Assembly (NCBI GenBank): GCA_021779855.1
Contig: JAJXZW010000002.1
Span: forward strand, 1 to 64,000
Reading direction: 5' to 3'
DNA from: Actinomycetes bacterium
GTDB taxonomy: Bacteria; Actinomycetota; Acidimicrobiia; Acidimicrobiales; RAAP-2
DNA: 64,000 nucleotides
The translations under genes were made by a program, and so were the position numbers. Position 1 is the first letter of the stretch; each line of letters begins with the position of its first letter. This document shows, piece after piece, positions 46,891 through 63,340 of the stretch. Below the pieces are notes generated by a model. The model saw nothing but the letters and a program-made list of their open reading frames with translations. It was not told the DNA's origin and searched no databases.

Positions 46891-48059
46891 GCGTGATGGG
46901 GGCCCCGGACGGGCGCGGTCGCTTCGGCGAGTTCGGGGGCCGCTTCGTGCCCGAGGCGCTCGTGCCGGCCTGCCTGGAGCTGGAGTCCGCCTTCACCGAG
47001 GCCTGGGCCGACCCCGCCTTCGTGGCCGAGTTCCACCAGACCCTGCGCCTCTTCGGCGGTCGCCCGACCCCGGTGACGCCGTTGGCCAGGCTCTCGGAGC
47101 GCCTGGGACTGCGCGTCTACGCCAAGCGCGAGGACCTCGCCCACACGGGCTCGCACAAGATCAACAACGTCGTCGGCCAGGCCCTGCTCACGCGTCGCAT
47201 GGGCAAGGGCCGCGTGATCGCCGAGACCGGCGCGGGCCAGCACGGCGTGGCCACCGCGACGGCGGCCGCCCGGCTAGGGCTCGACTGCACCGTCTTCATG
47301 GGCGAGGTCGACACCCGACGCCAGGAGCTCAACGTCTTTCGCATGGAGCTGCTCGGCGCGAAGGTCGTGCCGGTGACCACCGGGAGCCGCACGCTCAAGG
47401 ACGCCGTGAACGAGGCGCTGCGCGAGTGGGTCACCTGCGTCGCCGACACCCACTACTGCCTCGGTTCGGTGATGGGGCCCCACCCCTTCCCGTGGATGGT
47501 GCGCGAGTTCCAGCGCGTCATCGGTGACGAGGCTCGCGCCCAGCTCGAGGACCTCGGCGTCGGCGTGCCCGACGTCGTCGTCGCCTGCGTCGGCGGAGGC
47601 TCGAACGCGGCCGGGGTCTTCGCCGGCTTCGCCGACACCCGCGCGCGGCTGGTCGGCGTCGAGGCGGCCGGGGGGTCGGCGATCGGCCACGGCGCGCCCG
47701 GGATCCTGCACGGGATGCGCTCGATGCTGCTCCAGGACGAGTTCGGCCAGATCGAGGAGGCCCAGTCGATCTCGGCGGGACTCGACTACCCGGGTATCGG
47801 CCCCGAGCACGCCCACCTCGCGGCCTCCGGTCGGGCGCAGTACGTCGAGATCTCCGACGACGAGGTCCTGGACGGGCTCACCCTGTTGAGCGAGACCGAG
47901 GGGATCATCCCCGCGCTCGAGACGGCCCACGCGGTCGCCTGGGTCGCCGGCGCCGCCGGCAACGAGCTCGCGCCGGGCGCGACGGTCCTGCTCAACCTGT
48001 CGGGTCGGGGCGACAAGGACGTGGCCCAGGTGCGTGCCCTGATGAGGGGGGGCGGGTGA
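46887..48059 (+). CDS. trpB: Tryptophan synthase beta chain
   Basis: 390 residues from the ATG at 46887. [12 protein letters not shown] opens the protein, [15 protein letters not shown] holds the PLP Lys, and [11 protein letters not shown] is the phosphate-binding loop. [16 protein letters not shown] is the usual signature of the TrpB1 group, which works with TrpA. It joins indole and serine. It sits between trpCF and trpA with four-base overlaps on both sides. Confidence 0.96.
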   Translation: MSVMGAPDGRGRFGEFGGRFVPEALVPACLELESAFTEAWADPAFVAEFHQTLRLFGGRPTPVTPLARLSERLGLRVYAKREDLAHTGSHKINNVVGQALLTRRMGKGRVIAETGAGQHGVATATAAARLGLDCTVFMGEVDTRRQELNVFRMELLGAKVVPVTTGSRTLKDAVNEALREWVTCVADTHYCLGSVMGPHPFPWMVREFQRVIGDEARAQLEDLGVGVPDVVVACVGGGSNAAGVFAGFADTRARLVGVEAAGGSAIGHGAPGILHGMRSMLLQDEFGQIEEAQSISAGLDYPGIGPEHAHLAASGRAQYVEISDDEVLDGLTLLSETEGIIPALETAHAVAWVAGAAGNELAPGATVLLNLSGRGDKDVAQVRALMRGGG

Positions 48060-48829
48060 CCACCCTGGACGAGCGCCTGAGCGCGGCGCGCGCGGGCGGG
48101 CGGCGCGCGCTCGTGCCCTACCTGATGGCCGGGGCCCGCCCGGACTGGACGCGGCTGCTGGAGGCGGCCGTCGCGGGCGGCGCCGACGCCCTCGAGGTGG
48201 GCCTGCCCTTCTCGGACCCCATGATGGACGGACCCGTCATACAGGAGGCGGGCCTCGCGGCGCTGGCGGCCGGCACCACGCTGGACTCGGTCTGCGCCGA
48301 GCTCGGCGCGCTCGACCTCGGGGTGCCGCTCGTGGCGATGACCTACTGCAACGTCGTGTACCACTACGGCCTCGAGCGCGCGGCCGGCCGGCTCCGCGAG
48401 GCCGGGGTGCTCGGGACCATCCTGCCCGACCTCGCCCTCGAGGAGATCGATTCGTGGGCGGCGGTGTGTGACGCGGGGGACCTCGCGACCGTTCTGATGG
48501 TCGCGCCCTCGACGCCGCCGGAGCGGGTCGCGCGCGTGGCGGCGCGTTCGCGCGGTTTCGTCTACGCCGCGGCGCGCATGGCCGTCACCGGGGCCGCCGA
48601 CGGCCTCGGCGACGGGGTGGCCGTCGTCGAGCGGATCCGCGCGGTCTCACCCGTCCCGGCCTACCTCGGGATCGGCATCGCGAGCCCCGAGCAGGCCCGG
48701 GCGGCGGCGACGGCGGCCGACGGGGCGATCGTCGGGTCGGCCCTGGTGCGACGGGTGCTCGACGGGGCGAGCCCCGAGCAGGTCGAGACCTTCGTGCGGG
48801 GTCTCCGCGAGGCGATCGACGCGCCCTAG
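48056..48829 (+). CDS. trpA: Tryptophan synthase alpha chain
   Basis: 257 residues of TIM barrel. [32 protein letters not shown] (with the catalytic Asp region) and [12 protein letters not shown] are present. The usual catalytic Glu corresponds to the early strand [11 protein letters not shown]. It splits indole-3-glycerol phosphate and passes indole to TrpB. It ends the operon; trpE and trpG are not in the window. Confidence 0.95.
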   Translation: MTTLDERLSAARAGGRRALVPYLMAGARPDWTRLLEAAVAGGADALEVGLPFSDPMMDGPVIQEAGLAALAAGTTLDSVCAELGALDLGVPLVAMTYCNVVYHYGLERAAGRLREAGVLGTILPDLALEEIDSWAAVCDAGDLATVLMVAPSTPPERVARVAARSRGFVYAAARMAVTGAADGLGDGVAVVERIRAVSPVPAYLGIGIASPEQARAAATAADGAIVGSALVRRVLDGASPEQVETFVRGLREAIDAP

Positions 48830-48971
48830 GGTCGCTGGCCCCTGAGGCGCCGCGGCCATTCGCCTTTGTGGACGCGGCCCAGCGGATATCACGCACGGCG
48901 GGTCCCGCATGGTGTGTAATCACAGTGGGTCGTCACCCCGACGGCCCGCTGACACACGTGTGGGGGAATGA

Positions 48972-49532
48972 ATGGAACACAAGGTCGCGGACCCCGGCCC
49001 ACTAGGGCTTGCGGGTTTCGCAATGACAACGTTCTGCCTCAGCAGTGCGAATGCCAACATTTGGCATGGTGCTGGGCTTGAGGCAGCGCTGAGCTTGGCC
49101 CTCTTTTACGGGGGCATCGTCCAGGTCCTTGCCGGCATGTGGGAGTTCGTCCGAAAGAACACCTTCGGGGCTCTCGCGTTCTCGTCGTACGGAGCGTTCT
49201 GGCTGTCGTTATACGCCATCTTCCAGTTCCACCTGGCCGGCGGCGGCTCGGACACCGTAGGTATCTTCCTGCTCGGTTGGACGATATTTACGGCGTACAT
49301 GACCATCGCGGCGCTCCGAACGAACCTGGCGCTCGTCGTCGTGTTCGTCCTGCTGCTGGTGACCTTCCTGCTGCTGACCATCGGCAACTGGGGCGCCGGG
49401 CACGCCAGCGTGGTCCACGCCGGTGGCTGGGTCGGGATCGTCACCGCGGCCGCGGCGTGGTACACGTCGATGGCCGGGGTCGTCAACGAGACCCACGGAA
49501 AAGTCCTTTTCCCGGTCGGTCGGCGCGGCTAA
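48972..49532 (+). CDS. Acetate uptake transporter, GPR1/FUN34/SatP family
   Basis: 186 residues with six TM helices. The family signature at the N-terminus normally reads NPxPLGL and is DPGPLGLAGFA here. LFYGGIVQVLAGMWEF and SYGAFWLSLYAIF are the conserved TM2 and TM3. It imports acetate or succinate with protons or as a channel. acs lies 160 bases downstream, so uptake is followed by activation. The ATG at 48968 is in another frame; 48972 is the start. Confidence 0.88.
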   Translation: MEHKVADPGPLGLAGFAMTTFCLSSANANIWHGAGLEAALSLALFYGGIVQVLAGMWEFVRKNTFGALAFSSYGAFWLSLYAIFQFHLAGGGSDTVGIFLLGWTIFTAYMTIAALRTNLALVVVFVLLLVTFLLLTIGNWGAGHASVVHAGGWVGIVTAAAAWYTSMAGVVNETHGKVLFPVGRRG

Positions 49533-49569
49533 CCTAGGGGTCACTGGTGGCTTGCCACCGGACCCAACC

Positions 49570-49610
49570 GCCAACAGCGCCCGCTCCGCAAGGAGTCGGG
49601 CGCTGTTGGC
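49570..49610 (+). terminator. 14-bp perfect hairpin between satP-like gene and acs
   Basis: GCCAACAGCGCCCG pairs exactly with CGGGCGCTGTTGGC. The loop itself folds as CTCC-GCAA-GGAG with one bulged T, so a GNRA tetraloop caps an 18-pair structure. No T-tract follows. It lies before the probable acs -10 (TACTGT at 49630), so it most likely ends the acetate transporter message. Confidence 0.7.
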
Positions 49611-49692
49611 ATTCGTGGACGAATGAGGGGTACTGTCAGGAAAGTCGCCGACGAGGGTCGGTCGAGAGGGACACGCACGAGTAGGGGGAACG

Positions 49693-51657
<1,965 letters not shown>

Positions 51658-51662
51658 TCGGG

Positions 51663-53075
51663 CTAGGAGTCGAAACCCATCTTGAGAGCGTCGAGGAGGC
51701 GCAGCCACAGGTTGCGCCTCCCGGCGTTCTCGTCCGCGCGCCGTAGGGCCCGCTGGGTGACGCGGATGAAGATCCAGCGGAACGGCTCGGGCGGGAACGG
51801 CCACGGCTTCTTGCGCACCATCGAGAGCCGAGTGCGCTCGGTGTCGAGCCCGTCGAGCAGGTCGAGCATCGTGGAGGCCCCGAACCGCGTCGAGGCGACC
51901 CCGAGCCCGGTGAAGCCCATCACGTAGGCCACCTTGCCGCCGTGCGCGGTGCCCCAGAAGGGGGAGTAGCGCGTGCAGGTGTCGATCGAGCCACCCCAGG
52001 AGTGGGTGAACTTGATCCCGGCGAGCTGGGGGAAGGTCGTCAGGAAGTGGCGCACCAGGCGGTAGTAGGTCTCGGGGTTGAACTCGAACTCCCGCTGGGC
52101 CTTGCCCCGGAATCGGTAGATCGCGTCGTAGCCCCCCCAGAGGATGGAGTTGTCCTTGGTGAGCCGGTAGTAGTGGAACTGGTTGCCGGCGTCGCTCACC
52201 CCCTCGCGCCCGGCCCAGCCGATGCTCTCCATCTGCTCGGGGGTCAGCGGTTCGGTGACCAGGGCGAAGTCGTACACGGGCACCACGTACTTGCGCGCGG
52301 CGTGCACGAGCGACGGGAAGACGTTGGTGGCGAGCGCGACCTTGGCCGCGGTGACCGCCCCGAAGGGGGTGTGGACGCGCACGGCCTCGTCGACGTCCTC
52401 GAGCCACTCGACCCGGGAGTTCTCGTAGATGTGCACCCCCAGGGAGATGCAGGCCCGCTCGAGCCCCCAGACCAGGCGCGCCGGGTCCACCAGGGCGGTC
52501 CCGTCGTGGTCGTAGAGGCCCCCGAGGTAGGAGGGGGAGTGGATGCGTCGGCGCACGGCCTCGGCGTCGAGTAGGACGACGCTGTCGCCCATCTCGTTGC
52601 GCAGCCGCGCCTGCTCCTCGAGCTCCTTCATCTGCCAGGGGGCGACCGCGACGGTGAGCTCCCCGGTGCGCTCCCAGTCGCACTCGATCCCGTAGCGCTC
52701 GATGGTGCGCTCGATCTCGTCGAGGTTCTCCCGCGCGAGGCGCTCGATCGTCTCCATCTCCCGCGGGAAGCGCCGCAGGCCGTTGAAGAAGCCGTGGGTG
52801 AGCGAGGCCGAGCAGAAGCCGCCGTTGCGACCCGAGGCCCCGGCCCCGGTCTCGTACTGCTCGACGACCACGACCTCGCGCTCGGGGTCGCGCTCTTTGG
52901 CGTGCAGCGCCGTCCACAGACCGGTGTAGCCGGCGCCGACCACACAGAGGTCCGTCCCGACCTCGCCGATGAGCGCGGGGCGCGACTCGGGCTCCAGGGG
53001 GTCCTCGTCGAGCCACCAGAGCAGGGGCTGCACCTCACTGAGATGGCGGAGGACGAACGGGTCCTTCTTCTGCAT
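51663..53075 (-). CDS. FAD-dependent amine/amino-acid oxidase (DAO family, PuuB-like)
   Basis: 470 residues. After an N-terminal segment with PLLWWLDEDPLEPESRPAL, the FAD Rossmann motif is LCVVGAGYTGLWTALHA (near 45), followed by VVVVEQYETGAGASGRNGGF, the covalent or near-flavin region of glycine oxidase and gamma-glutamylputrescine oxidase homologues. The C-terminal FTHSWGGSIDTCTRYSPFWG closes the flavin site. The substrate is probably an N-substituted amine or amino acid. No putrescine genes are nearby. It converges with acs after a six-base gap. Confidence 0.83.
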   Translation of the reverse strand: MQKKDPFVLRHLSEVQPLLWWLDEDPLEPESRPALIGEVGTDLCVVGAGYTGLWTALHAKERDPEREVVVVEQYETGAGASGRNGGFCSASLTHGFFNGLRRFPREMETIERLARENLDEIERTIERYGIECDWERTGELTVAVAPWQMKELEEQARLRNEMGDSVVLLDAEAVRRRIHSPSYLGGLYDHDGTALVDPARLVWGLERACISLGVHIYENSRVEWLEDVDEAVRVHTPFGAVTAAKVALATNVFPSLVHAARKYVVPVYDFALVTEPLTPEQMESIGWAGREGVSDAGNQFHYYRLTKDNSILWGGYDAIYRFRGKAQREFEFNPETYYRLVRHFLTTFPQLAGIKFTHSWGGSIDTCTRYSPFWGTAHGGKVAYVMGFTGLGVASTRFGASTMLDLLDGLDTERTRLSMVRKKPWPFPPEPFRWIFIRVTQRALRRADENAGRRNLWLRLLDALKMGFDS

Positions 53076-53312
53076 ACGTCCAACCGGAGGTTGGAATCAC
53101 CCACTCTCGACACGTCTTTCGCGGGCCCGGAGCCCGTCGAACGCCGGTGGTCAGGCCGGCCTCTTGCCCCTCCAGCCTACCGGGCCGACCGGCTCGCGCC
53201 GGGCTCTCGCGCCGGCGGCGTACACTGCCCTGGCGCTGATGAGAATGTCGACACCACCCGCGGAATCCGGCCCGCCGCCCCCGCGCGCCCGTCCCCGGAC
53301 CGGGTGGGGCGC

Positions 53313-54005
53313 GTGAACGCGGTCCCCACGGTCGCCTTCGACCTGGAGACCACCGGCGTCGACCCCTTCAGCGACGTCCCCGTCTCCTTCGCCTTCGCCT
53401 GGCGCGACGACGCCGGCCCGATCGCCGCCGACACCGGGCTCGTCAACCCCGGACGGCCCATCCCCGCCGGGGCCACCCGCGTGCACGGCATCACCGACGC
53501 CGCGGTCGCCGACGCGCCGGGCCTCGCGACGGCCGTCCCGGTCCTCGCCGACCGGCTCGAGGCGATCTGGCACGAGGGTGGCGTCGTGGTCGGCATGAAC
53601 GTGGCCTACGACCTCACGATGGTCGACGCCCTCCTCGGTCGGCTGGGGCGGGCACGCCTGGGCGAGCGGGGTGTCGGGGCCGTCGCGGACGTGCTCGTGA
53701 TCGACCGCCACGTGGACCGCTACCGCCGGGGCCCGCGCACCCTGGTCGACCTCTGCGCCCACTACGCCGTCGAGCTCGACGGGGCCCATAGCGCCGCCGG
53801 GGACGCCGCGGCGACCCTGGAGCTCTACGAGCGGCTCGGCACGCGCTTCCCCGAGCTCGCGGCCTCGTCGCCCGAGCGGCTCACCGCGACCCTGGCCGCG
53901 TGGCACCGCGAATGGCTCACGGACTTCAGCGCCTACCTCGAGCGCCGGGGCGAGCCCCCGGTGGCTCCGGGCCGCTACGAGTGGCCCCTGCACGCGGCCC
54001 CCTGA
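53313..54005 (+). CDS. DnaQ-like DEDDh 3'-5' exonuclease
   Basis: 230 residues from the GTG at 53313. The catalytic residues are visible: Asp and Glu in AFDLETTGVD, HGITDAAV, the second-motif Asp in NVAYDLTMVDALL, and the HSAAGDAAATLEL His/Asp of motif III. It may proofread or trim DNA or RNA. It lacks BRCT or UvrC-like extensions and is not the replicative epsilon subunit by context. The track's 52794 version starts in the neighbouring gene's shadow. It ends two bases before tRNA-Pro on the other strand. Confidence 0.85.
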   Translation: MNAVPTVAFDLETTGVDPFSDVPVSFAFAWRDDAGPIAADTGLVNPGRPIPAGATRVHGITDAAVADAPGLATAVPVLADRLEAIWHEGGVVVGMNVAYDLTMVDALLGRLGRARLGERGVGAVADVLVIDRHVDRYRRGPRTLVDLCAHYAVELDGAHSAAGDAAATLELYERLGTRFPELAASSPERLTATLAAWHREWLTDFSAYLERRGEPPVAPGRYEWPLHAAP

Positions 54006-54006
54006 G

Positions 54007-54082
54007 TCGGGCTGGGGAGATTCGAACTCCCGATCTCTCGGCCCCCAGCCGAGCGCTCTAGACCAAACTAAGCCACAGCCCG
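54007..54082 (-). tRNA. tRNA-Pro (anticodon GGG)
   Basis: Read on the minus strand, the cloverleaf is complete: acceptor CGGGCTG/CAGCCCG with discriminator A, D stem GCTT/GAGC, anticodon stem CTCGG/CCGAG with the loop CTGGGGG giving GGG, a five-base variable loop, and T stem GGGAG/CTCCC around TTCGAAT. The 5' C is usual for proline tRNAs. CCA is not encoded. It lies 24 bases downstream of the thi operon's last ORF. Confidence 0.95.
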
Positions 54083-54106
54083 TAGCCGGATGATTTTACT
54101 CGCTGG

Positions 54107-54262
54107 CTAGGGGGCCGAGCGGTGGGCCCCGTGGGGCTGGTCGGGATGGGTCAGCCAGGCCCGCGCCTCGCAGAGGTAGGCGATGGTCTCACCGGTCGCC
54201 TTGGCCTCGATCGCGTCGAGGATGCGCTGGTCCAGCGCTTCGACGATATCGCTCACCGACAT
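54107..54262 (-). CDS. 51-residue protein at the end of the thiO-thiS operon
   Basis: This is too short for the ORF track. From the ATG at 54262 it reads MSVSDIVEALDQRILDAIEA, then KATGETIAYLCEARAWLTHP, and ends in a Pro/His-rich tail. GGGGAGG precedes the ATG by three bases. It is mostly helical and soluble, with a single Cys. It begins ten bases after the thiS stop, so it is co-transcribed with the thiazole genes. I recognise no family. Confidence 0.65.
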   Translation of the reverse strand: MSVSDIVEALDQRILDAIEAKATGETIAYLCEARAWLTHPDQPHGAHRSAP

Positions 54263-54272
54263 GGTCCTCCCC

Positions 54273-54467
54273 TCAGCCGCCGGCGGCGGCGGTCACGACC
54301 TCGACCACCGTGCCGTCGGTGACCTCCGTCGTCGCCCATCGCGAGCGCGCGACGACGTCCCCGTCGAGCGCGACGGCGATGCCCCGGCTCGAGAGGCCGA
54401 GGCCCGCCACGAGATCGGCGACCGTGCCGCCCGGCCACGGCTGGTCCGCGCCGTTGACCCGAATCAC
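54273..54467 (-). CDS. thiS: Sulfur carrier protein ThiS
   Basis: 64 residues from the GTG at 54467, which overlaps the thiO stop (GTGA). The ubiquitin-like fold shows IRVNGADQPWPGGTVADLV, GIAVALDGDVVARSRW and the essential C-terminal Gly-Gly (VVTAAAGG) that is thiocarboxylated. It donates sulfur to the thiazole of thiamin. Its usual partner thiG does not follow. Confidence 0.92.
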   Translation of the reverse strand: MIRVNGADQPWPGGTVADLVAGLGLSSRGIAVALDGDVVARSRWATTEVTDGTVVEVVTAAAGG

Positions 54468-55531
54468 GCCGGGCCCACCGCGTCGATCAGCCGACGGGCC
54501 GCCACCGGGGCCAGGGTCACGCCGTGTCGGTAGTGGCCCGACGACCACCACCAGCCACCGCCGAGCTCGGTCAGGAAGGGGCGAAGGTCGCCGCTCGCCG
54601 GGCGCAGCCCGACGCGCGTCTCGAGCAGGTCCGCCGTCTCGAGCTCGGGGATTACCTCGAGCCCGTCACGCACGAGCCGCTGTAGCTCCCCGAGCTCCAC
54701 GGCGCGCACCGCCGACTCCTCGGAGCTCGCGCCGAGCACGTTGTAGCGCTCGGCGCGCCCCACGGCGTAGAAGGGCCGCCCGTGGACGTAGGCCCGCACC
54801 ATCGGGAGGTGGTAGCGATCGGGCCCGACCACGCGCAGGGTCATCCCCCGCACCGGGCGTACCGACGTCCCCGGGGGCGCCTCGAGGCCCCCCGGCAGCC
54901 CGGCCGAACCCGTCGCGACCAGGCCGAGATCGCCCTCGAGCGGGCCGTCGTCGGTCTCGGCCACGGCCCGGGCGCCGTCGATCGAGCAGCGACGCACCCT
55001 CGTCGCGCGGTACTCGACCCCCAGTGCCTCGTTCGCGGCGCGCACCCGGGTCATCACCTCGTCCGGGTCGACCCAGGCGTCCCCTTCGACGAGGACGCCG
55101 TGGGTCACCCGCGCGCTCAGGCCCTCGTAGGGCGCGGGCTCGTCACGGCGGTTGAGCGCGCGCAGGGCGACGCCGTAGCCGCGAGCGACACCCGCGTACT
55201 GCTCCACGAGGCGTCGGTCGCCAGCGTCGAGTCCGACCACCAGCGTGCCGACCCGGTGCAGCGCGATCGCCTCGCCGGTCACCTCCGCGACCTCGTCGAC
55301 GAGGTCGCGCCACGCGTCGAGCGCCGCCCGATGCAGACGGTGGTTCTCCTCCTCGCCCGGCGCGGCCTCGCCGCCCGGGGCGAGCATCCCCGCGGCCGCC
55401 GCGGTCGCCCCGTGGCCGGGGGCGGGGTCGACGACCGTCACCCGCCACCGCGCGCGCGCCAGCGCGAGAGCGCTCACCTGACCGATGACGCCGCCGCCGA
55501 CCACGACGGCGCGTCGCGACGGGCTGGTCAT
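54464..55531 (-). CDS. thiO: Glycine oxidase ThiO
   Basis: 355 residues of DAO-fold flavoprotein. The FAD motif AVVVGGGVIGQVSALALA, ATAAAAGMLAPGGEA (flavin contact) and the C-terminal SGHYRHGVTLAPVAARR are typical of ThiO. It oxidises glycine to the imine used for thiazole formation. It starts leaderless-style, with TACGCTGG just upstream. No TPP-riboswitch-like sequence is present in the 82 bases before it. Confidence 0.9.
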   Translation of the reverse strand: MTSPSRRAVVVGGGVIGQVSALALARARWRVTVVDPAPGHGATAAAAGMLAPGGEAAPGEEENHRLHRAALDAWRDLVDEVAEVTGEAIALHRVGTLVVGLDAGDRRLVEQYAGVARGYGVALRALNRRDEPAPYEGLSARVTHGVLVEGDAWVDPDEVMTRVRAANEALGVEYRATRVRRCSIDGARAVAETDDGPLEGDLGLVATGSAGLPGGLEAPPGTSVRPVRGMTLRVVGPDRYHLPMVRAYVHGRPFYAVGRAERYNVLGASSEESAVRAVELGELQRLVRDGLEVIPELETADLLETRVGLRPASGDLRPFLTELGGGWWWSSGHYRHGVTLAPVAARRLIDAVGPA

Positions 55532-55537
55532 GTCCCC

Positions 55538-55543
55538 AGCGTA
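55538..55543 (-). promoter_or_regulatory. -10 box TACGCT(GG) before thiO
   Basis: The minus strand reads TACGCTGG, six bases before the ATG of thiO. Confidence 0.45.
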
Positions 55544-55574
55544 CGACCGTCGCGGGCGGCCACCGGCCCGTCGC

Positions 55575-55580
55575 TATGAT
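55575..55580 (+). promoter_or_regulatory. -10 box TATGAT before gltB
   Basis: TATGAT lies 33 bases before the ATG at 55614. It is close to the consensus TATAAT and is divergent from the thiO box. Confidence 0.45.
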
Positions 55581-55613
55581 GACGGCGGGTCAGCGTTGCC
55601 CCGAGACGACGCC

Positions 55614-61476
<5,863 letters not shown>

Positions 61477-61496
61477 GGAACCCCGGGGTCGCTCGG

Positions 61497-61502
61497 TACT
61501 AT
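61497..61502 (+). promoter_or_regulatory. -10 box TACTAT before the acyl-CoA synthetase gene
   Basis: TACTAT lies 18 bases before the ATG at 61521, leaving room for AAGGGGGAA. Confidence 0.4.
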
Positions 61503-61520
61503 CGAGGCAAGGGGGAACCG

Positions 61521-63137
61521 ATGAAGAGCACGATGCAAGAAGCGCCGCTGTTGATCAGCGGCATCATCCGACACGGCGAGTACCTCTACGCGGACAAGAA
61601 GATCTTCACGGTCACGCCCGAAGGCGTCGACGAGGGGAGTTTCTTCGAGGTCTCCAAGCGGGCCGAGCGCCTGGCGGCCGCCCTGCGGCGTCTGGGCGTG
61701 GGCCCGGGCGACCGGGTGGGTACGTTCATGTGGAACAACCAGGCCCACGTCGAGGCCTACCTCGCCGTACCCTCGATGGGGGCCGTGCTCCACACCCTCA
61801 ACATCCGCCTCTCCCCGGACCAGCTCGCCTACGTCGTCAACCACGCGGCCGACAAGGTGGTGATCGTCGACGCGACCCTCGCACCGCTCTTCGCCAAGAT
61901 CCGCGACCAGGTCCCCACCGTCGAGGCGATCATCGTCAACGGGCCCGAGCCCACCGCGGTCCTGGGCGAGACGCTCGACTACGAGGCGCTCCTCACGGCC
62001 GAGCAGCCCGGCTTCGCCTGGCCCGAGCTCGACGAGCGCGACGCCGCGATCATGTGCTACACCTCGGGCACGACGGGCAACCCCAAGGGCGTCGTCTACA
62101 GCCACCGCTCCATCTGGCTGCACTCGCTCGCCTCGATGACGGCCAACTCGATCGGGCTGTGCGAGCGCGACCGGTGCCTCACCATCGTCCCGATGTTCCA
62201 CGTCAACGCGTGGGGGAGCGTCTACACGGCCTTCTTCGGGGGGGTGGAGTTGATCCTGCCCCAGATGTTCCTCCAGGGCGGCCCGATCATCACGATGTGC
62301 CGGGAGTTGCGACCGACGATCTCGCTCGCCGTGCCGAGCGTCTGGAACGACGTGCTGCGCGCCGCCGAGACTGAGCCCAACGTCGACTTCTCCAGCCTGC
62401 GCGGCATCCTCATGGGTGGCTCGGCGGTGCCCCGGCACATGATCGAGCAGTTCCGCGACCGCTACGGCATCGACGTGCTCCAGGGCTGGGGGATGACCGA
62501 GACGAGCCCGCTGGCGGCCGTCGCCATCCCGCCCTCGGGCACCCCGCGCGAACAGGAGATCGACTACCGGGCGAAGTCCGGCCGAGTGGTCGCCGGGGTC
62601 GAGATGCGCATCACCGGCGACGACGGCACGGTGCTGGCGCGCGACGGCAAGACCGTCGGCGAGTTCGAGATCCGCGGCCCCTGGATCACCGGCTCCTACT
62701 ACGGCACCGACGACCCCGAGAGGTTTCACGACGGCTGGCTGCGCACCGGGGACATCGGGACCCTCGACGCCGAGGGGTTCATGGTCGTGACCGATCGCAC
62801 GAAGGACGTCATCAAGTCGGGCGGTGAGTGGATCAGCTCGGTCGAGCTCGAGTCGGCGGTCATGGCCCACCCCGACGTCTTCGAGGCCGTCGTGGTGGCC
62901 GTGCCGGACGAGAAGTGGCAGGAGCGACCCCTGTGCTGCGTCGTACGCCGGCCGGGCTCGACGGTCTCGGCCGCCGAGCTGAAGGCCTTCCTCCAGGGGC
63001 GGGTCGCCAAGTGGTGGCTGCCCGAGCGGTGGTCCTTCGTCGATGCGGTCCCCAAGACGAGTGTCGGCAAGTTCGACAAGAAGGTGCTGCGCGCCCAGTA
63101 CGCCGAGGGCGACCTCGACGTCGAGGTCGTCGACTAG
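61521..63137 (+). CDS. Long-chain fatty-acyl-CoA synthetase-like enzyme
   Basis: 538 residues of ANL superfamily. Motifs are [18 protein letters not shown] (P-loop), [37 protein letters not shown] and the C-terminal [12 protein letters not shown] Lys. This pattern fits medium/long-chain or dicarboxylic-type acyl-CoA synthetases (FadD, AlkK-like). The exact chain length cannot be set. The stop shares a base with the next small gene. Confidence 0.88.
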   Translation: MKSTMQEAPLLISGIIRHGEYLYADKKIFTVTPEGVDEGSFFEVSKRAERLAAALRRLGVGPGDRVGTFMWNNQAHVEAYLAVPSMGAVLHTLNIRLSPDQLAYVVNHAADKVVIVDATLAPLFAKIRDQVPTVEAIIVNGPEPTAVLGETLDYEALLTAEQPGFAWPELDERDAAIMCYTSGTTGNPKGVVYSHRSIWLHSLASMTANSIGLCERDRCLTIVPMFHVNAWGSVYTAFFGGVELILPQMFLQGGPIITMCRELRPTISLAVPSVWNDVLRAAETEPNVDFSSLRGILMGGSAVPRHMIEQFRDRYGIDVLQGWGMTETSPLAAVAIPPSGTPREQEIDYRAKSGRVVAGVEMRITGDDGTVLARDGKTVGEFEIRGPWITGSYYGTDDPERFHDGWLRTGDIGTLDAEGFMVVTDRTKDVIKSGGEWISSVELESAVMAHPDVFEAVVVAVPDEKWQERPLCCVVRRPGSTVSAAELKAFLQGRVAKWWLPERWSFVDAVPKTSVGKFDKKVLRAQYAEGDLDVEVVD

Positions 63138-63340
63138 TGGGCCCCTTCGACGAGCTGGCCGACGAGCTGGCCGCCCTGGAGGCGAGGGTGAACGACGTCA
63201 TCTTCGACGCGGTGCGCCGTCAGATGCGCGACGGCGACGAAGAGGGCGCCCGCGACGCCGAACGCGAGCTCGCCAAGGTCCGCCGCCACCTGGCCCAGGC
63301 GATCGCGATCCTGCGCCGCCACGAGGCCGTCGGGGACTAG
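63137..63340 (+). CDS. Small coiled-coil protein coupled to the acyl-CoA synthetase
   Basis: 67 residues from a GTG that shares the last base of the synthetase stop. The sequence (FDELADELAALEARVNDVIF, then DAERELAKVRRHLAQAI) is highly charged and almost all helix with heptad Leu/Ala, so a coiled coil is likely. No family is recognised. Its stop overlaps the convergent LOG-family gene. Confidence 0.65.
   Translation: MGPFDELADELAALEARVNDVIFDAVRRQMRDGDEEGARDAERELAKVRRHLAQAIAILRRHEAVGD

Noticed and set aside
55532-55613. TPP riboswitch upstream of thiO
   Set aside because: The gap is only 82 bases, is shared with gltB, has no thi-box-like sequence, and the -10 box sits six bases before the start.
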